In this document: positions 1 through 9,374 of the stretch, piece after piece
Layout: each line of letters opens with the position of its first letter
How positions within the stretch are numbered: position 1 is the stretch's first letter
Assembly: GCA_003164785.1 (NCBI GenBank)
Contig: PLUE01000020.1
Span: 43,056 to 107,055, forward strand
Length of the DNA: 64,000 nucleotides
Reading direction: 5' to 3'
Source of the DNA: Gammaproteobacteria bacterium
GTDB taxonomy: Bacteria > Pseudomonadota > Gammaproteobacteria > Steroidobacterales > Steroidobacteraceae
Made by a program: the position numbers and the translations under genes
Notes under the pieces: generated by a model
Databases searched by the model: none
What the model was told of the DNA's origin: nothing
What the model saw: only the letters and a program-made list of their open reading frames with translations

Positions 1-389
1 GCATGGTCAACGGCGCGGGCCTGGCCATGGCGACCATGGATCTGATCCAGCTGCACGGCGGCTCGCCGGCGAACTTTCTGGACGTGGGCGGCGGTGCGAC
101 CAAGGAGCGGGTCACGGCAGCGTTCAAATTGATCCTGTCGAACCCCAAGGTGACGGCGATTCTCATCAATATTTTCGGCGGCATCGTGCGCTGCGACATG
201 ATTGCCGAGGGCATCATTGCGGCGGTCAAAGAGGTGGGCGTGAACATGCCGGTGATCGTGCGGCTCGAGGGCACCAACGCGCCGTTGGCGCGGGAAATCC
301 TGGCGAATAGCGGCCTTGCCATCACGGCAGCGAGCGATCTTACCGATGCGGCGACCAAAGCCGTCAAAATGGCGGGAGCCCATTCATGA
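1..389 (+). CDS. sucC: Succinyl-CoA synthetase beta subunit (3' part)
   Basis: This is the C-terminal 128 residues of the ADP-forming succinate-CoA ligase beta chain; the gene begins before the window and positions 1-2 finish a codon. SucCD interconverts succinyl-CoA and succinate with substrate-level phosphorylation in the TCA cycle. The segments [24 protein letters not shown] and VRLEGTN are hallmark beta-subunit sequences of the CoA-ligase domain that contacts the alpha subunit. The stop codon overlaps the sucD start in an ATGA arrangement, so the two chains are translationally coupled, as is usual for this complex. Confidence 0.97.
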   Translation, partial: MVNGAGLAMATMDLIQLHGGSPANFLDVGGGATKERVTAAFKLILSNPKVTAILINIFGGIVRCDMIAEGIIAAVKEVGVNMPVIVRLEGTNAPLAREILANSGLAITAASDLTDAATKAVKMAGAHS

Positions 390-1507
390 GTATTCTGGTC
401 AACAAGAGCACGAAGGTCATCTGCCAGGGCTTCACCGGCAAGCAGGGCACTTTTCACTCGGAGCAGTGCATCGCGTACGGCACGAAGGTCGTGGGCGGCG
501 TGACGCCGGGCCGCGGCGGCCAGGAGCATCTGGGTCTGCCGGTGTTCGACACCGCAAAAGAGGCCGTCGCCAAGACGGGCGCCACGGTGAGCATGATCTA
601 CGTGCCGGCGCCGTTTGCGGCGGACGCGATTCTCGAGGCGGCGGATGCCGGGGTCGAACTCATCGTGTGCATCACCGAGGGCATCCCGGTGAACGACATG
701 GTGCGGGTCAAGGCCACGCTCGCGACCTACAACACGCGGCTGATCGGGCCGAACTGCCCGGGCATCATCACGCCGGAAGAGTGCAAGATCGGCATCATGC
801 CGGGCTTCATCCACAAAAAGGGCCGGGTCGGCATCGTGTCGCGCTCCGGCACCCTGACCTACGAGGCGGTGTTCCAGACCACTAACAATGGCTTGGGTCA
901 AAGCACGTGCGTGGGCATCGGCGGGGATCCGGTTCGCGGCATGAATTTCATCGATGTGCTGGAGTTGTTCGAAACGGACGACCAGACCGAAGGCATCGTC
1001 ATGGTCGGCGAGATCGGCGGCAGCGACGAAGAGGCGGCGGCGGCCTACATCAAGGACCATGTCAGCAAGCCGGTGGTCGCGTACATCGCCGGTGTGGCGG
1101 CGCCCCCGGGCAAGCGCATGGGCCATGCGGGCGCCATCGTGGCGGGCGGCAAGGGCACGGCGCAGGCCAAGTTCGAGGCGCTCGAGGCGGCGGGCATCAC
1201 CACGGTACGTTCGCCAGCCGAGTTGGGCTCGGCCATCGCCAAGCGTTTGAAGGGCAAAAGTTCCACCAAGGCCAAGGCGCCGAATCCGTGGGCGAAGGCG
1301 GCCGCAGCCAAGCCGGCGCCCAAGAAAGCGGTGCAGAAGTCCGTGACGAAGCCGGTCAAAAAGACCGCGGTGACGGCCAAGGCTGCCCCGAAGAAGGCCG
1401 CCAAGAAAGTCGCGAAGCCGCTGTCGAAGAAAGCCGAAAAGAAGGCACTGAAGCTGCAGAAGGCGCTGAAAAAGGCCGGCAAGACGGCGACGCGTCGCAA
1501 GAAGTAG
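386..1507 (+). CDS. sucD: Succinyl-CoA synthetase alpha subunit with Lys/Ala-rich C-terminal extension
   Basis: SucD carries the CoA-binding Rossmann domain (residues 1 to about 125; [10 protein letters not shown] near the start, GPNCPGII) and the ligase domain with the phosphorylated histidine, His247, in [14 protein letters not shown]. The protein is 373 residues, whereas the family is normally about 290. The additional roughly 85 residues after the normal end (around residue 289) are almost only Lys, Ala, Pro, Val and Thr, with many KKA and PKK units, and end in RRKK; they resemble histone H1-like or AlgP-like basic tails. The catalytic core looks intact, so enzyme activity is expected. 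The role of the tail is unknown. Confidence 0.96.
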   Translation: MSILVNKSTKVICQGFTGKQGTFHSEQCIAYGTKVVGGVTPGRGGQEHLGLPVFDTAKEAVAKTGATVSMIYVPAPFAADAILEAADAGVELIVCITEGIPVNDMVRVKATLATYNTRLIGPNCPGIITPEECKIGIMPGFIHKKGRVGIVSRSGTLTYEAVFQTTNNGLGQSTCVGIGGDPVRGMNFIDVLELFETDDQTEGIVMVGEIGGSDEEAAAAYIKDHVSKPVVAYIAGVAAPPGKRMGHAGAIVAGGKGTAQAKFEALEAAGITTVRSPAELGSAIAKRLKGKSSTKAKAPNPWAKAAAAKPAPKKAVQKSVTKPVKKTAVTAKAAPKKAAKKVAKPLSKKAEKKALKLQKALKKAGKTATRRKK

Positions 1508-1516
1508 GGGATCGAA

Positions 1517-3157
1517 TTGACCCACTCGCGGCAGCTGCGTTGTGTCATGGCGCAGCTCAACCTGGTCGTCGGCGACGTCGACGGCAATACGTCGCGCATC
1601 GTGGCGGCGGCGCACGAGGCGCGGGATCGTTCGGCGGCGGACGTGGTGCTGTTGCCCGAACTGGCGGTCTCCGGCTATCCGCCGGAGGATCTGCTGTTCC
1701 ATTCGGGCATGCGGACGCAGGTCGCGGAGTCGATCGAGCGGCTGAAACGGGAAGTGCACGGCATCACGTTGATCGCCGGCTACCCGGAGTACTCCGGCTC
1801 GACCATCTTCAACTCGGCGATCGTGATTCGGGACGGCGTGGTGCTGGCGAACCATCGCAAGGCCTGTCTGCCGAATTATCGGGTGTTCGATGAGAAGCGT
1901 TACTTCACGCCCGGCACCCAGCCGACGGTTTGCGAGCTGAACGGCGTCAAGGTCGGCGTGCTGGTTTGCGAGGATGTCTGGGAGTCGGGCCCGGCGCGCC
2001 AGTCGCGGGGCGCCGGGGCGGAGGTGCTGCTGGTCATCAATGCATCGCCCTACGAAGTGGACAAACAGACCCAGCGGGAACAGCGCGTCGTCGGCGCGCG
2101 GGTGCGAGAGACGGGCATTCCCTTGGTATTTTTGAACTTGATCGGCGGGCAGGACGAGTTGGTGTTCGACGGCAACTCGTTCGTCATGGATGGCCAGGGG
2201 ACGGTCACGTCGCGGTTCCCGGCCTTTGCGGAGGGGCTGTATACGGTCGATCTGACGGTCGATGCGTCGGGCGCCGTGATGCCCGTTCCGGGCGAGATGG
2301 CGCCGCTGCAGGGCCAGGAGGAGAGCGTGTACGGGGCCTTGGTGCAGGGCACGCGGGACTACGTGGATAAGCACCGCTTTCCGGGCGTCGTGCTGGGATT
2401 GTCGGGCGGCATCGATTCGGCATTGACGCTGTCCCTTGCGGTGGACGCCCTGGGGGCGGATCGCGTGCATTCGGTGGCCATGCCGTCGCGCTATACCTCG
2501 CAGATGAGCAAGGATGATGCGGCGGAGCAGGCGGCGCTCCTCGGGGTCAAGCACAGCGAGATCTCGATCGAAGGGATGTTCGAGGCGACCTTGGCGGCTT
2601 TGAAGGACGAATTCGCCGGCTTGCCGCCGGATACCGCCGAGGAGAACATCCAATCGCGCTGCCGCGGCGTGCTGCTGATGGGCATCTCGAACAAGACCGG
2701 GCGGATGTTGCTGACCACGGGCAACAAGAGCGAGATGTCGGTGGGCTATGCCACGCTGTATGGCGACATGGCCGGCGGTTTCGCCCCCATCAAGGATTGC
2801 AGCAAGTTGTTGGTGTATCGCCTCTGCGCCTGGCGCAATGCCCGATCGCCGGTCATTCCGCAGCGGGTCATCGACCGTCCGCCGTCCGCCGAACTGCGCC
2901 ATAATCAGAAGGATACGGACAGCCTGCCGCCCTACGAGGTGCTGGATCCCATCCTGGAGGCGTTCATCGAGGAGGATCTGTCGGTGGATCAGATCACGGC
3001 CCGTGGGTTCGATCGGGCGACGGTGGGGCGCATTCTGGCCCTGGTCAAGCGCAACGAGTACAAACGCCGCCAGGCGCCGCCCGGCGTGCGGGTAAGCGGC
3101 CGCGCCTTCGGGCGGGATTGGCGGTACCCGATTACCAGCGGGTATAAATCGCACTAG
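1517..3157 (+). CDS. nadE: Glutamine-dependent NAD+ synthetase
   Basis: NadE makes NAD+ from nicotinic acid adenine dinucleotide, ATP and glutamine in the cytoplasm. The N-terminal nitrilase-type glutaminase domain shows the Glu-Lys-Cys triad: Glu48 in LLPELAVSGYP, Lys115 in NHRKACLPNY and Cys151 in LVCEDVWE. The C-terminal ammonia-dependent synthetase domain carries the PP-loop SGGIDS at residues 296-301 and TTGNKSEMSVGYATLYGD further on. The length of 546 residues is normal for the two-domain form. The start is a TTG, the only start codon between an in-frame TAG and the conserved LRCVMAQLNLVVGD strand; starting at the later ATG (1547) would remove part of that strand. Confidence 0.96.
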   Translation: MTHSRQLRCVMAQLNLVVGDVDGNTSRIVAAAHEARDRSAADVVLLPELAVSGYPPEDLLFHSGMRTQVAESIERLKREVHGITLIAGYPEYSGSTIFNSAIVIRDGVVLANHRKACLPNYRVFDEKRYFTPGTQPTVCELNGVKVGVLVCEDVWESGPARQSRGAGAEVLLVINASPYEVDKQTQREQRVVGARVRETGIPLVFLNLIGGQDELVFDGNSFVMDGQGTVTSRFPAFAEGLYTVDLTVDASGAVMPVPGEMAPLQGQEESVYGALVQGTRDYVDKHRFPGVVLGLSGGIDSALTLSLAVDALGADRVHSVAMPSRYTSQMSKDDAAEQAALLGVKHSEISIEGMFEATLAALKDEFAGLPPDTAEENIQSRCRGVLLMGISNKTGRMLLTTGNKSEMSVGYATLYGDMAGGFAPIKDCSKLLVYRLCAWRNARSPVIPQRVIDRPPSAELRHNQKDTDSLPPYEVLDPILEAFIEEDLSVDQITARGFDRATVGRILALVKRNEYKRRQAPPGVRVSGRAFGRDWRYPITSGYKSH

Positions 3158-3243
3158 GCGGCTGTGTAATCCAAGGTCAAGCGCACAGGCTGCGCGTGGC
3201 GCGAGAATCGTCCGTCCGTCAGGGCTGACCCTGCATTGAGCCG

Positions 3244-3277
3244 GCGCCTGATGAGCGGTTTTCCGCTCACCAGGCGC
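3244..3277. terminator. Long hairpin between convergent nadE and bamD
   Basis: Two 15-base arms (GCGCCTGATGAGCGG and its near-complement) pair with a single mismatch around a TTTT loop, and the hairpin abuts the bamD stop codon. It sits exactly between two convergent genes, so it could end transcription from both sides. A strong U-tract is not obvious on either side, so Rho-independent action is an inference. Confidence 0.5.
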
Positions 3278-4078
3278 TCACAGGATCCGCTTCCACCAAG
3301 CCTTCTTCTGCTCGATGTCCTTCGTGTTGCCGGGGTAGTTGTCGGCGTAGACGCGCTCCGCATCGCTCGCGAGATCGGTCATGCCGAGCTTCCGGTAGGC
3401 GTCCACCAGCACTTTCATCGAGCCGCGCACCGCGGGCGCGCCGTCGTAGTTCTCGACGCAGAATTTCGCGCGGTTGATCGCGCCCACGTAGGCGCCGCGG
3501 CGCATGTAGTAGAGCGCGACATGCAGTTCGAAGTCGGCCAGGCGGTTGCGTAGGAAAATCATGCGCTGACGGGCATCGCCGACGTACTCGCTGTGGGGAT
3601 ATTTCTTGATGAGGTCATCGAAGGCTTCGAATGACTTCTTGGCGTTGATCGGCGGGCGCTGCGACAAATCGACGTTGAAATAGCGTTCCAGGAAATTGGC
3701 CTGGCGCTCGAAATACACCAGTCCCTTCATGTAGTAGGCGTAATCGACCCGGGGATTGGTCGGATTCTCGCGAATGAAGGTGTCGGCAGCGTCGATCGCC
3801 GGATCGGTCTGCCGACTCTTGTAATAGACGAAGATCAGGTCGAGCTGGGCCTGGCGGGCGGGTTCGCTGAACGGGAACCGCGACTGCAGCGCTTCGAGCT
3901 GCTTGATGGCTTCGCCATAACTCGAACTCCGCATGGCTTTCTGGGCGCGGGCATAAATGACCTCGGGGCCGGATTTGGCATCGTCGGCTCGGTGGCTGCG
4001 GCAGCCGGTCGCCAGCATTGCAATACCGACGGTCAGCAGCAGAATTCGGCTGGCTTGGACAAGATCACGCAGTCTCAC
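3278..4078 (-). CDS. bamD: Outer membrane protein assembly factor BamD (lipoprotein)
   Basis: BamD is the essential lipoprotein of the BAM complex that inserts beta-barrel proteins into the outer membrane. The N-terminus is a lipoprotein signal peptide ending in LATGC, with the acylated Cys at residue 26, followed by tetratricopeptide-like repeats over most of the chain (YARAQKAMRSSSYGEAIKQL, then FPFSEPARQAQLDLIFVYY and later repeats). I chose the GTG at 4078 because it has AAGGA seven bases upstream and gives a normal signal peptide; a longer reading to 4111 is possible. It is divergent from rluD, a common arrangement in Gammaproteobacteria. Confidence 0.93.
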   Translation of the reverse strand: MRLRDLVQASRILLLTVGIAMLATGCRSHRADDAKSGPEVIYARAQKAMRSSSYGEAIKQLEALQSRFPFSEPARQAQLDLIFVYYKSRQTDPAIDAADTFIRENPTNPRVDYAYYMKGLVYFERQANFLERYFNVDLSQRPPINAKKSFEAFDDLIKKYPHSEYVGDARQRMIFLRNRLADFELHVALYYMRRGAYVGAINRAKFCVENYDGAPAVRGSMKVLVDAYRKLGMTDLASDAERVYADNYPGNTKDIEQKKAWWKRIL

Positions 4079-4158
4079 AGGCAATTCCTTACAATAGGCG
4101 GTATCAAACAACGCGCGGCAGTATACCCGATGCCCCGCCGCTAGCTTCGAGTACCCCT

Positions 4159-5145
4159 ATGAGCGCAGAGTTCCAATCCATCGATCTCCAAATTCCGTTC
4201 GAATTGGCGGGCCAGAGGCTCGATGTCGCCCTGGCTCGAATGTTGCCGGACCATTCGCGCACCCGCATCAAAGGCTGGATCGAGGCGGGCCAGGTGCTGG
4301 TGGGCAGTCTGCCCTGCAAACCGCGTGATGTGGTGGAGACTGGCTGGCGCATCAACGTGCGCATGACCGTGGACGAGCCGCAGACCGAGGTGCTGGGCGA
4401 GAGCATCCCGCTCACCTTGCTGCACGAGGACAAAGATGTCCTGGTGATCGACAAGCCGGTGGGCATGGTGGTGCATCCGGGGGCGGGCAATCCGACCCAC
4501 ACCTTGCAAAATGCCCTGTTGGGGCTCGATCCGTCGTTGGCGTCGCTGCCGCGGGCGGGCATCATTCATCGGCTGGACAAGGACACGAGCGGCCTGTTGG
4601 TGGTGGCGCGCAACCCAAAGGCGCATACCTCGCTCACCCGGCAGCTGATGGCGCGCACGGTCTCGCGCGAGTACCTCGCGGTGTGCGTCGGCGTCATGAC
4701 CAGCGGGGGCACGGTGGACGAGCCCATCGGCCGGCATCGCGGCGATCGGTTGAAAATGGCGATCCGGGGCGACGGCCGGCCGGCCGTCACGCATTACCGG
4801 GTGCTCGAGCGCTTTCGCGGCCATAGCTACCTGAACGTCAAGCTGGAGACCGGCCGCACCCATCAAATCCGGCTGCATCTGTCGCACATTCGGTATCCCA
4901 TCGTCGGCGACCAGGTCTACGGCGGCCGCTTCGCGCTGCCGCGGGGCGCCACCTCGGAGCTGATCGAGGTGCTGCGCGGCTTCAAACGCCAGGCGCTGCA
5001 CGCCACGACCCTGGCCTTCGATCATCCGAAGACCGGCAAACTGCTGAGCTTGCACAGCCCCATTCCGACGGACTATGGGGCGCTGCTCGCGGTGCTGCGC
5101 GAGGATGCCATCGACGCTGAACAGGGACCTGCGCACGGTCGCTGA
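4159..5145 (+). CDS. rluD: 23S rRNA pseudouridine synthase RluD
   Basis: RluD isomerises uridines 1911, 1915 and 1917 of 23S rRNA helix 69 in E. coli. The protein has an N-terminal S4-like RNA-binding domain (residues about 16-75, DHSRTRIKGWIEAGQVLVG) and a catalytic domain with the conserved aspartate Asp140 in GIIHRLDKDTSGLLVVARN. LETGRTHQIRLHL and VGDQVYGG are typical later motifs. At 328 residues the length fits the family. The ATG at 4159 matches known N-termini; more upstream in-frame codons would add unrelated sequence. It runs into pgeF 39 bases downstream. Confidence 0.95.
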   Translation: MSAEFQSIDLQIPFELAGQRLDVALARMLPDHSRTRIKGWIEAGQVLVGSLPCKPRDVVETGWRINVRMTVDEPQTEVLGESIPLTLLHEDKDVLVIDKPVGMVVHPGAGNPTHTLQNALLGLDPSLASLPRAGIIHRLDKDTSGLLVVARNPKAHTSLTRQLMARTVSREYLAVCVGVMTSGGTVDEPIGRHRGDRLKMAIRGDGRPAVTHYRVLERFRGHSYLNVKLETGRTHQIRLHLSHIRYPIVGDQVYGGRFALPRGATSELIEVLRGFKRQALHATTLAFDHPKTGKLLSLHSPIPTDYGALLAVLREDAIDAEQGPAHGR

Positions 5146-5184
5146 CCGTCGCTCGTCGATGAGCCAGCTGCTCGACCGACGCGC

Positions 5185-6030
5185 ATGAGCGTCCCTGGAC
5201 CGGTATGGTTGGTTCCGGACTGGCCCGCACCCCCCACGGTGCGAGCGGTGTCTACCCAGCGCGGCGGCGGGACGAGCGGGCCGCTCTACGCATCGCTCAA
5301 TCTGGGCGACCATGTCGACGATGCGCCGGCCGCGGTGGCGGAAAACCGTCGGTTGTTGAGAGCGGCGGCAGGCTTGCCGGCGGAGCCGGTGTGGCTGGCG
5401 CAGGTGCACGGCACGCAGGTCAAGAACCTGGACCTGGATCCGGACTTGGATCCGGCCTTGGATATGGACCTGGATCCGGCCCTGGAGCGTGACCCCGGCG
5501 CGGCGATCCATGGGTCGGCGAGCGCCGATGCGTCCGCGACCACCGCCGATGCAGCGATCAGCCGGCGCGCGGGTCGTATCTGCGCCATCCTCACCGCCGA
5601 TTGCCTGCCGATATTGCTGGCGTCCGAGACCGGTGATCGGGTGGGCGCTGCGCACGCGGGTTGGCGGGGGTTGGCGGCGGGCGTGATCGAAGCGACCGTG
5701 AATGCGCTGGGTGCGCCGGGCGAACTGCTCGCATGGCTCGGGCCGGCGATCGGTCCGCGGCATTTCGAAATCGGTCCCGAGGTGCGTGAGGCGTTGCTGC
5801 GTGCGGACCCGGAAGCGCATGCCGCGTTCGCCTTGAACGCACGTGGGCGCTTCACCGCAGATCTGTTCGCGTTGGCACGCCGCAGGTTGGTGCGGGCCGG
5901 GGTCGAGCGCATCTACGGGGGCGGTGTATGTACTTATGCAGATGCCGCTAGGTACTTCTCGCATCGGCGCGACGGGCGCACCGGCCGCCAGGCATCGCTG
6001 ATTTGGTTGGAGACGCCGACACAGCGTTGA
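5185..6030 (+). CDS. pgeF: PgeF/YfiH-type multicopper-like (laccase-domain) protein
   Basis: Members of this family act on purine nucleosides (adenosine/inosine phosphorolysis or deamination) and in E. coli remove mis-incorporated serine from peptidoglycan precursors. The metal ligands expected of the family are present: His75 in AQVHGTQV, Cys140 in LTADCLPILL and His157 in AAHAGWRG. Between the first and second ligand there is an unusual Asp/Leu/Pro-rich insertion (about residues 82-105) built from repeats of a DLDP-like unit, and residues to about 128 are Ala/Ser/Thr-rich. The family normally has a much shorter loop here. The gene follows rluD, its usual neighbour. Confidence 0.9.
   Translation: MSVPGPVWLVPDWPAPPTVRAVSTQRGGGTSGPLYASLNLGDHVDDAPAAVAENRRLLRAAAGLPAEPVWLAQVHGTQVKNLDLDPDLDPALDMDLDPALERDPGAAIHGSASADASATTADAAISRRAGRICAILTADCLPILLASETGDRVGAAHAGWRGLAAGVIEATVNALGAPGELLAWLGPAIGPRHFEIGPEVREALLRADPEAHAAFALNARGRFTADLFALARRRLVRAGVERIYGGGVCTYADAARYFSHRRDGRTGRQASLIWLETPTQR
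5425..5489 (+). repeat. Imperfect tandem repeat inside pgeF
   Basis: The core GACCTGGATCCGG and close variants recur four times with 6-21 bases between cores. The reading frame stays open and encodes repeated Asp-Leu-Asp-Pro units. This looks like slippage expansion within a surface loop of the protein. Confidence 0.7.
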
Positions 6031-6053
6031 ATTGGCGGGTCCAATCCCCACGT
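6026..6053 (+). promoter_or_regulatory. Sigma32-type heat-shock promoter for clpB
   Basis: GTTGAA at 6026-6031 and CCCCACGT at 6046-6053 are separated by exactly 14 bases. This is close to the heat-shock consensus CTTGAA, 13-14 bases, CCCCAT. Transcription would start near 6060, about 30 bases before the clpB ATG. The promoter overlaps the end of pgeF. Confidence 0.6.
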
Positions 6054-6090
6054 TGTGAATACCGGAAGGCGATTTCTAAAGGGTACAACT

Positions 6091-8676
6091 ATGCGGATGG
6101 ACAAGCTGACGACGAAATTCCAGGCAGGTCTGGCGGATGCCCAGTCGCTTGCAGTGGGTCGCGACAATCAATACATCGAGCCCGTGCATTTGCTGGCGGC
6201 GCTGCTCGACCAACAGGGCGGGACGGTTCGTCCGCTGCTGGAAAAGTCGGGGGCCAACGTGGCCAAACTGCGTTCAGACCTCGCGGGCGCGTTGGAGCGC
6301 CTGCCCAAGGTGGAAGGGTCCGGCGGCGAGGTGCTGCTCGGCAACGACCTCAACAAACTGCTCAACGTGACCGACAAGTTGGCCCAGCAACGCGGCGACC
6401 AGTTCATCTCCAGCGAACTGTTCGTGCTGGCCGCCTGCGAGGATCGGGGCGACCTGGGGCGAATCTTGAAGGCCAGCGGCGCGCTGCGTCCGGCCCTCGA
6501 GAAGGCCATCGAGGAAGTGCGCGGCGGCTCCAAAGTGGAAGACGCCGGCGCCGAGGAGAATCGCCAGGCCCTCGAGAAATACAGCATCGACCTCACCGAG
6601 CGGGCGAGCCAGGGCAAGCTCGATCCGGTGATCGGACGCGACGATGAGATTCGCCGCACCATCCAAGTGTTGCAGCGGCGAACCAAGAACAACCCGGTCT
6701 TGATCGGCGAGCCCGGCGTGGGCAAGACGGCCATCGTCGAGGGGCTGGCCCAGCGCATCATCAACGGTGAGGTGCCGGAGGGCCTGCGCAACAAGCGCAT
6801 TCTGTCATTGGACATGGGATCGTTGATTGCCGGCGCGAAGTTTCGCGGCGAGTTCGAGGAGCGTCTGAAGGCGGTGCTCAACGATCTGGCCAAGCAAGAG
6901 GGGCAGGTCATCCTGTTCATCGACGAGTTGCACACCATGGTCGGCGCGGGCAAGGCCGAGGGTGCGATGGATGCGGGGAACATGCTGAAGCCGGCGTTGG
7001 CGCGCGGCGAGCTGCATTGCGTGGGCGCGACCACGCTCGATGAATATCGCAAGTACATCGAGAAGGACGCGGCCCTGGAACGGCGCTTCCAAAAGGTGAT
7101 GGTCAATGAACCCACCGTCGAGGACACCATCGCGATCCTGCGCGGCCTCAAACAGCGCTACGAAGTGCACCATGGGGTCGAGATCACGGACCCTGCGATC
7201 GTCGCCGCGGCCACGCTGTCGAACCGCTACATCGCCGACCGGCAATTGCCGGACAAGGCGATCGACCTGATCGATGAGGCCGGCTCGTTGATCCGCATGG
7301 AGATCGATTCCAAACCGGAGGCGCTCGACAAGCTCGATCGTCGCATCATTCAGTTGAAGATCGAGCGCGAGGCGCTCAAGAAAGAGGCCGACGAGGCGTC
7401 GCGCAAGCGCCTGAGCACGCTGGAGGAGGCGCTCAAGGCGCTGGAAAAGGAGTACTCGGACCTCGAGGAGGTCTGGAAGGCCGAGAAGGCCACGGTGCAG
7501 GGTGCTGCGCAGATCAAGGAGGAATTGGAGCGGGCACGGCAGGACGTCGATACGGCGCGCCGCGCGCAGGACCTGGCGCGCATGTCGGAGCTTCAGTACG
7601 GCCGCATCCCTGCCCTCGAGCAGCGTCTGGCGAAGGCGCTCGAAGTCGAGCAGAAGCCGAATCAGCTGATGCGCAACTCGGTGACCGAAGTCGAGATCGC
7701 GGAGATCGTGTCGAAGTGGACCGGCATTCCGGTCGCCCGCATGCTGGAAGGCGAACGCGACAAATTGCTGCGCATGGAAGAGGTCCTCGACAAGCGTGTG
7801 GTGGGGCAGGCCGAGGCGGTCAAGGCGGTGGCGGATGCGATCCGGCGCACGCGCGCGGGATTGTCGGATCCGCATCGTCCCAGCGGCTCGTTCATGTTTT
7901 TGGGGCCCACCGGCGTGGGCAAGACCGAACTATGCAAGGCCTTGGCCGAGTTCATGTTCGATACCGAGGATTCGCTCGTGCGGATCGACATGTCGGAATT
8001 CATGGAGAAGCATTCGGTGGCACGCTTGATCGGCGCGCCGCCGGGCTACGTGGGCTACGAGGAGGGCGGCTATCTGACCGAAGCCGTGCGGCGGCGCCCG
8101 TATTGCGTGATCTTGCTCGATGAAATCGAGAAGGCGCATCCGGATGTATTCAACGTGCTGCTCCAGGTCTTGGACGACGGCCGGCTCACCGACGGTCAGG
8201 GGCGCACCGTGGATTTTCGCAATACCGTGGTCATCATGACCTCGAATCTGGGCAGCCAGGTGATTCAGGAAATGGGCGGGGAGGCGAACTACGCGGGAAT
8301 GAAGGCGGCGGTCATGCAGGTGGTGACGCAGCATTTTCGCCCGGAGTTCATCAACCGCGTCGACGACATCGTCGTGTTTCATTCGCTCGGGCGGGAGCAG
8401 ATTCGCTCCATCGTCGACATTCAGCTCGGCCGTCTGCGGCAGCGGCTGGCGGAGCGCGACATCTCCTTGGTGTTGGACGACGCCGCACGTGACAAGATCG
8501 GCGAGGCGGGCTTCGATACGGTGTATGGTGCACGTCCATTGAAGCGCGCCATTCAGTCGCAGATCGAGAATCCGCTGGCGCAGCAGATTCTGCGCGGCGA
8601 CTTCGTCGCCGGCGACCGGGTGGTCGCCAAGCTAAGAAAGGACGTCCTGGTCTTCGAGAAGGAACGGCTGCACTAG
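6091..8676 (+). CDS. clpB: ATP-dependent disaggregase ClpB
   Basis: ClpB is the hexameric AAA+ chaperone that pulls proteins out of aggregates together with DnaK. The order is an N-terminal Clp repeat domain (residues 1 to about 145), AAA module 1 with Walker A GEPGVGKT (206-213), the middle coiled-coil domain (about 400-530, rich in Glu, Lys and Ala), AAA module 2 with Walker A GPTGVGKT (605-612), and a C-terminal small domain. At 861 residues it is full length. The start [10 protein letters not shown] aligns with known ClpB N-termini. A heat-shock-like promoter lies just upstream. Confidence 0.97.
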   Translation: MRMDKLTTKFQAGLADAQSLAVGRDNQYIEPVHLLAALLDQQGGTVRPLLEKSGANVAKLRSDLAGALERLPKVEGSGGEVLLGNDLNKLLNVTDKLAQQRGDQFISSELFVLAACEDRGDLGRILKASGALRPALEKAIEEVRGGSKVEDAGAEENRQALEKYSIDLTERASQGKLDPVIGRDDEIRRTIQVLQRRTKNNPVLIGEPGVGKTAIVEGLAQRIINGEVPEGLRNKRILSLDMGSLIAGAKFRGEFEERLKAVLNDLAKQEGQVILFIDELHTMVGAGKAEGAMDAGNMLKPALARGELHCVGATTLDEYRKYIEKDAALERRFQKVMVNEPTVEDTIAILRGLKQRYEVHHGVEITDPAIVAAATLSNRYIADRQLPDKAIDLIDEAGSLIRMEIDSKPEALDKLDRRIIQLKIEREALKKEADEASRKRLSTLEEALKALEKEYSDLEEVWKAEKATVQGAAQIKEELERARQDVDTARRAQDLARMSELQYGRIPALEQRLAKALEVEQKPNQLMRNSVTEVEIAEIVSKWTGIPVARMLEGERDKLLRMEEVLDKRVVGQAEAVKAVADAIRRTRAGLSDPHRPSGSFMFLGPTGVGKTELCKALAEFMFDTEDSLVRIDMSEFMEKHSVARLIGAPPGYVGYEEGGYLTEAVRRRPYCVILLDEIEKAHPDVFNVLLQVLDDGRLTDGQGRTVDFRNTVVIMTSNLGSQVIQEMGGEANYAGMKAAVMQVVTQHFRPEFINRVDDIVVFHSLGREQIRSIVDIQLGRLRQRLAERDISLVLDDAARDKIGEAGFDTVYGARPLKRAIQSQIENPLAQQILRGDFVAGDRVVAKLRKDVLVFEKERLH

Positions 8677-8785
8677 GCGAATGGCTCGAGTGGACGGGCG
8701 GGCGCTTCCGGCGGCGATTAGCGGCCGGGGCGCCGCGTCCGCAGCTTCGTTATACTTCGATGCGGTCAGGGATTAGAGGAATTTC

Positions 8786-9259
8786 ATGCCTTTCTACGAA
8801 TATCAGTGCAAGAGCTGCGGCCATCAATTGGAGGCCATGCAGAAGATCAACGATGCGCCGCTCAAGAAATGTCCGCATTGCGGCAAATCCCAGCTGACGC
8901 GATTGATGTCAGCTCCCGTGTTTCGTTTGAAAGGCGGCGGTTGGTACGAGACCGATTTCAAAGGCGACGGCGACAACAAGAAGAATCTGGCCGACCGGCC
9001 CGAGTCCGATACGTCGTCTTCGTCAACGGATGACAAGAAACCTGCGGCCGAGGCGAAGGCCGCGGACGCGCCCAAGGACGCCGCGAAGCCGGTGGAGAAG
9101 GCCGCCGACAAGCCGGCCGCCACGGCAGCGCCGGCCGAATCGGCCAAGAAGCCGGCTGCTCCTGCCATGTCGAAGCGCGGCGCGGCCTCTGCACCCGTTA
9201 AGTCAAAGGCGAAGAAGGCCGTCAAAAAGCCCGCCGCGAAGGCCAAGGGCCGCCGCTAG
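8786..9259 (+). CDS. FmdB-family zinc-ribbon protein with basic Ala/Lys-rich tail
   Basis: The first 45 residues form an FmdB-type zinc ribbon with two CxxC knuckles ([10 protein letters not shown] and KKCPHCGK). The family's molecular function is unclear; it is often placed beside aspS, as here. After about residue 75 the chain is low-complexity Ala, Lys, Pro and Asp, ending in AKAKGRR. That tail is longer than in most relatives and resembles the tail of SucD in this window. AGAGGAA lies at a good distance before the ATG. Confidence 0.85.
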   Translation: MPFYEYQCKSCGHQLEAMQKINDAPLKKCPHCGKSQLTRLMSAPVFRLKGGGWYETDFKGDGDNKKNLADRPESDTSSSSTDDKKPAAEAKAADAPKDAAKPVEKAADKPAATAAPAESAKKPAAPAMSKRGAASAPVKSKAKKAVKKPAAKAKGRR

Positions 9260-9374
9260 CTCGCGACCGGTCGTCCGGCTCGGCGGCGCCGGCAATTGCG
9301 TGGCGCCCCGGGCTTGCTCGCGCGGCCCCCAGGCCTTAGCATCGCGCGCTTTCCCTTTTACAGTTCAAAAGCTT

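Noticed and set aside
4141..6051. A 636-codon open frame on the minus strand across rluD and pgeF
   Set aside because: Arg/His/Gln-rich composition without any family pattern; it is the antisense shadow of two clear genes in GC-rich DNA.
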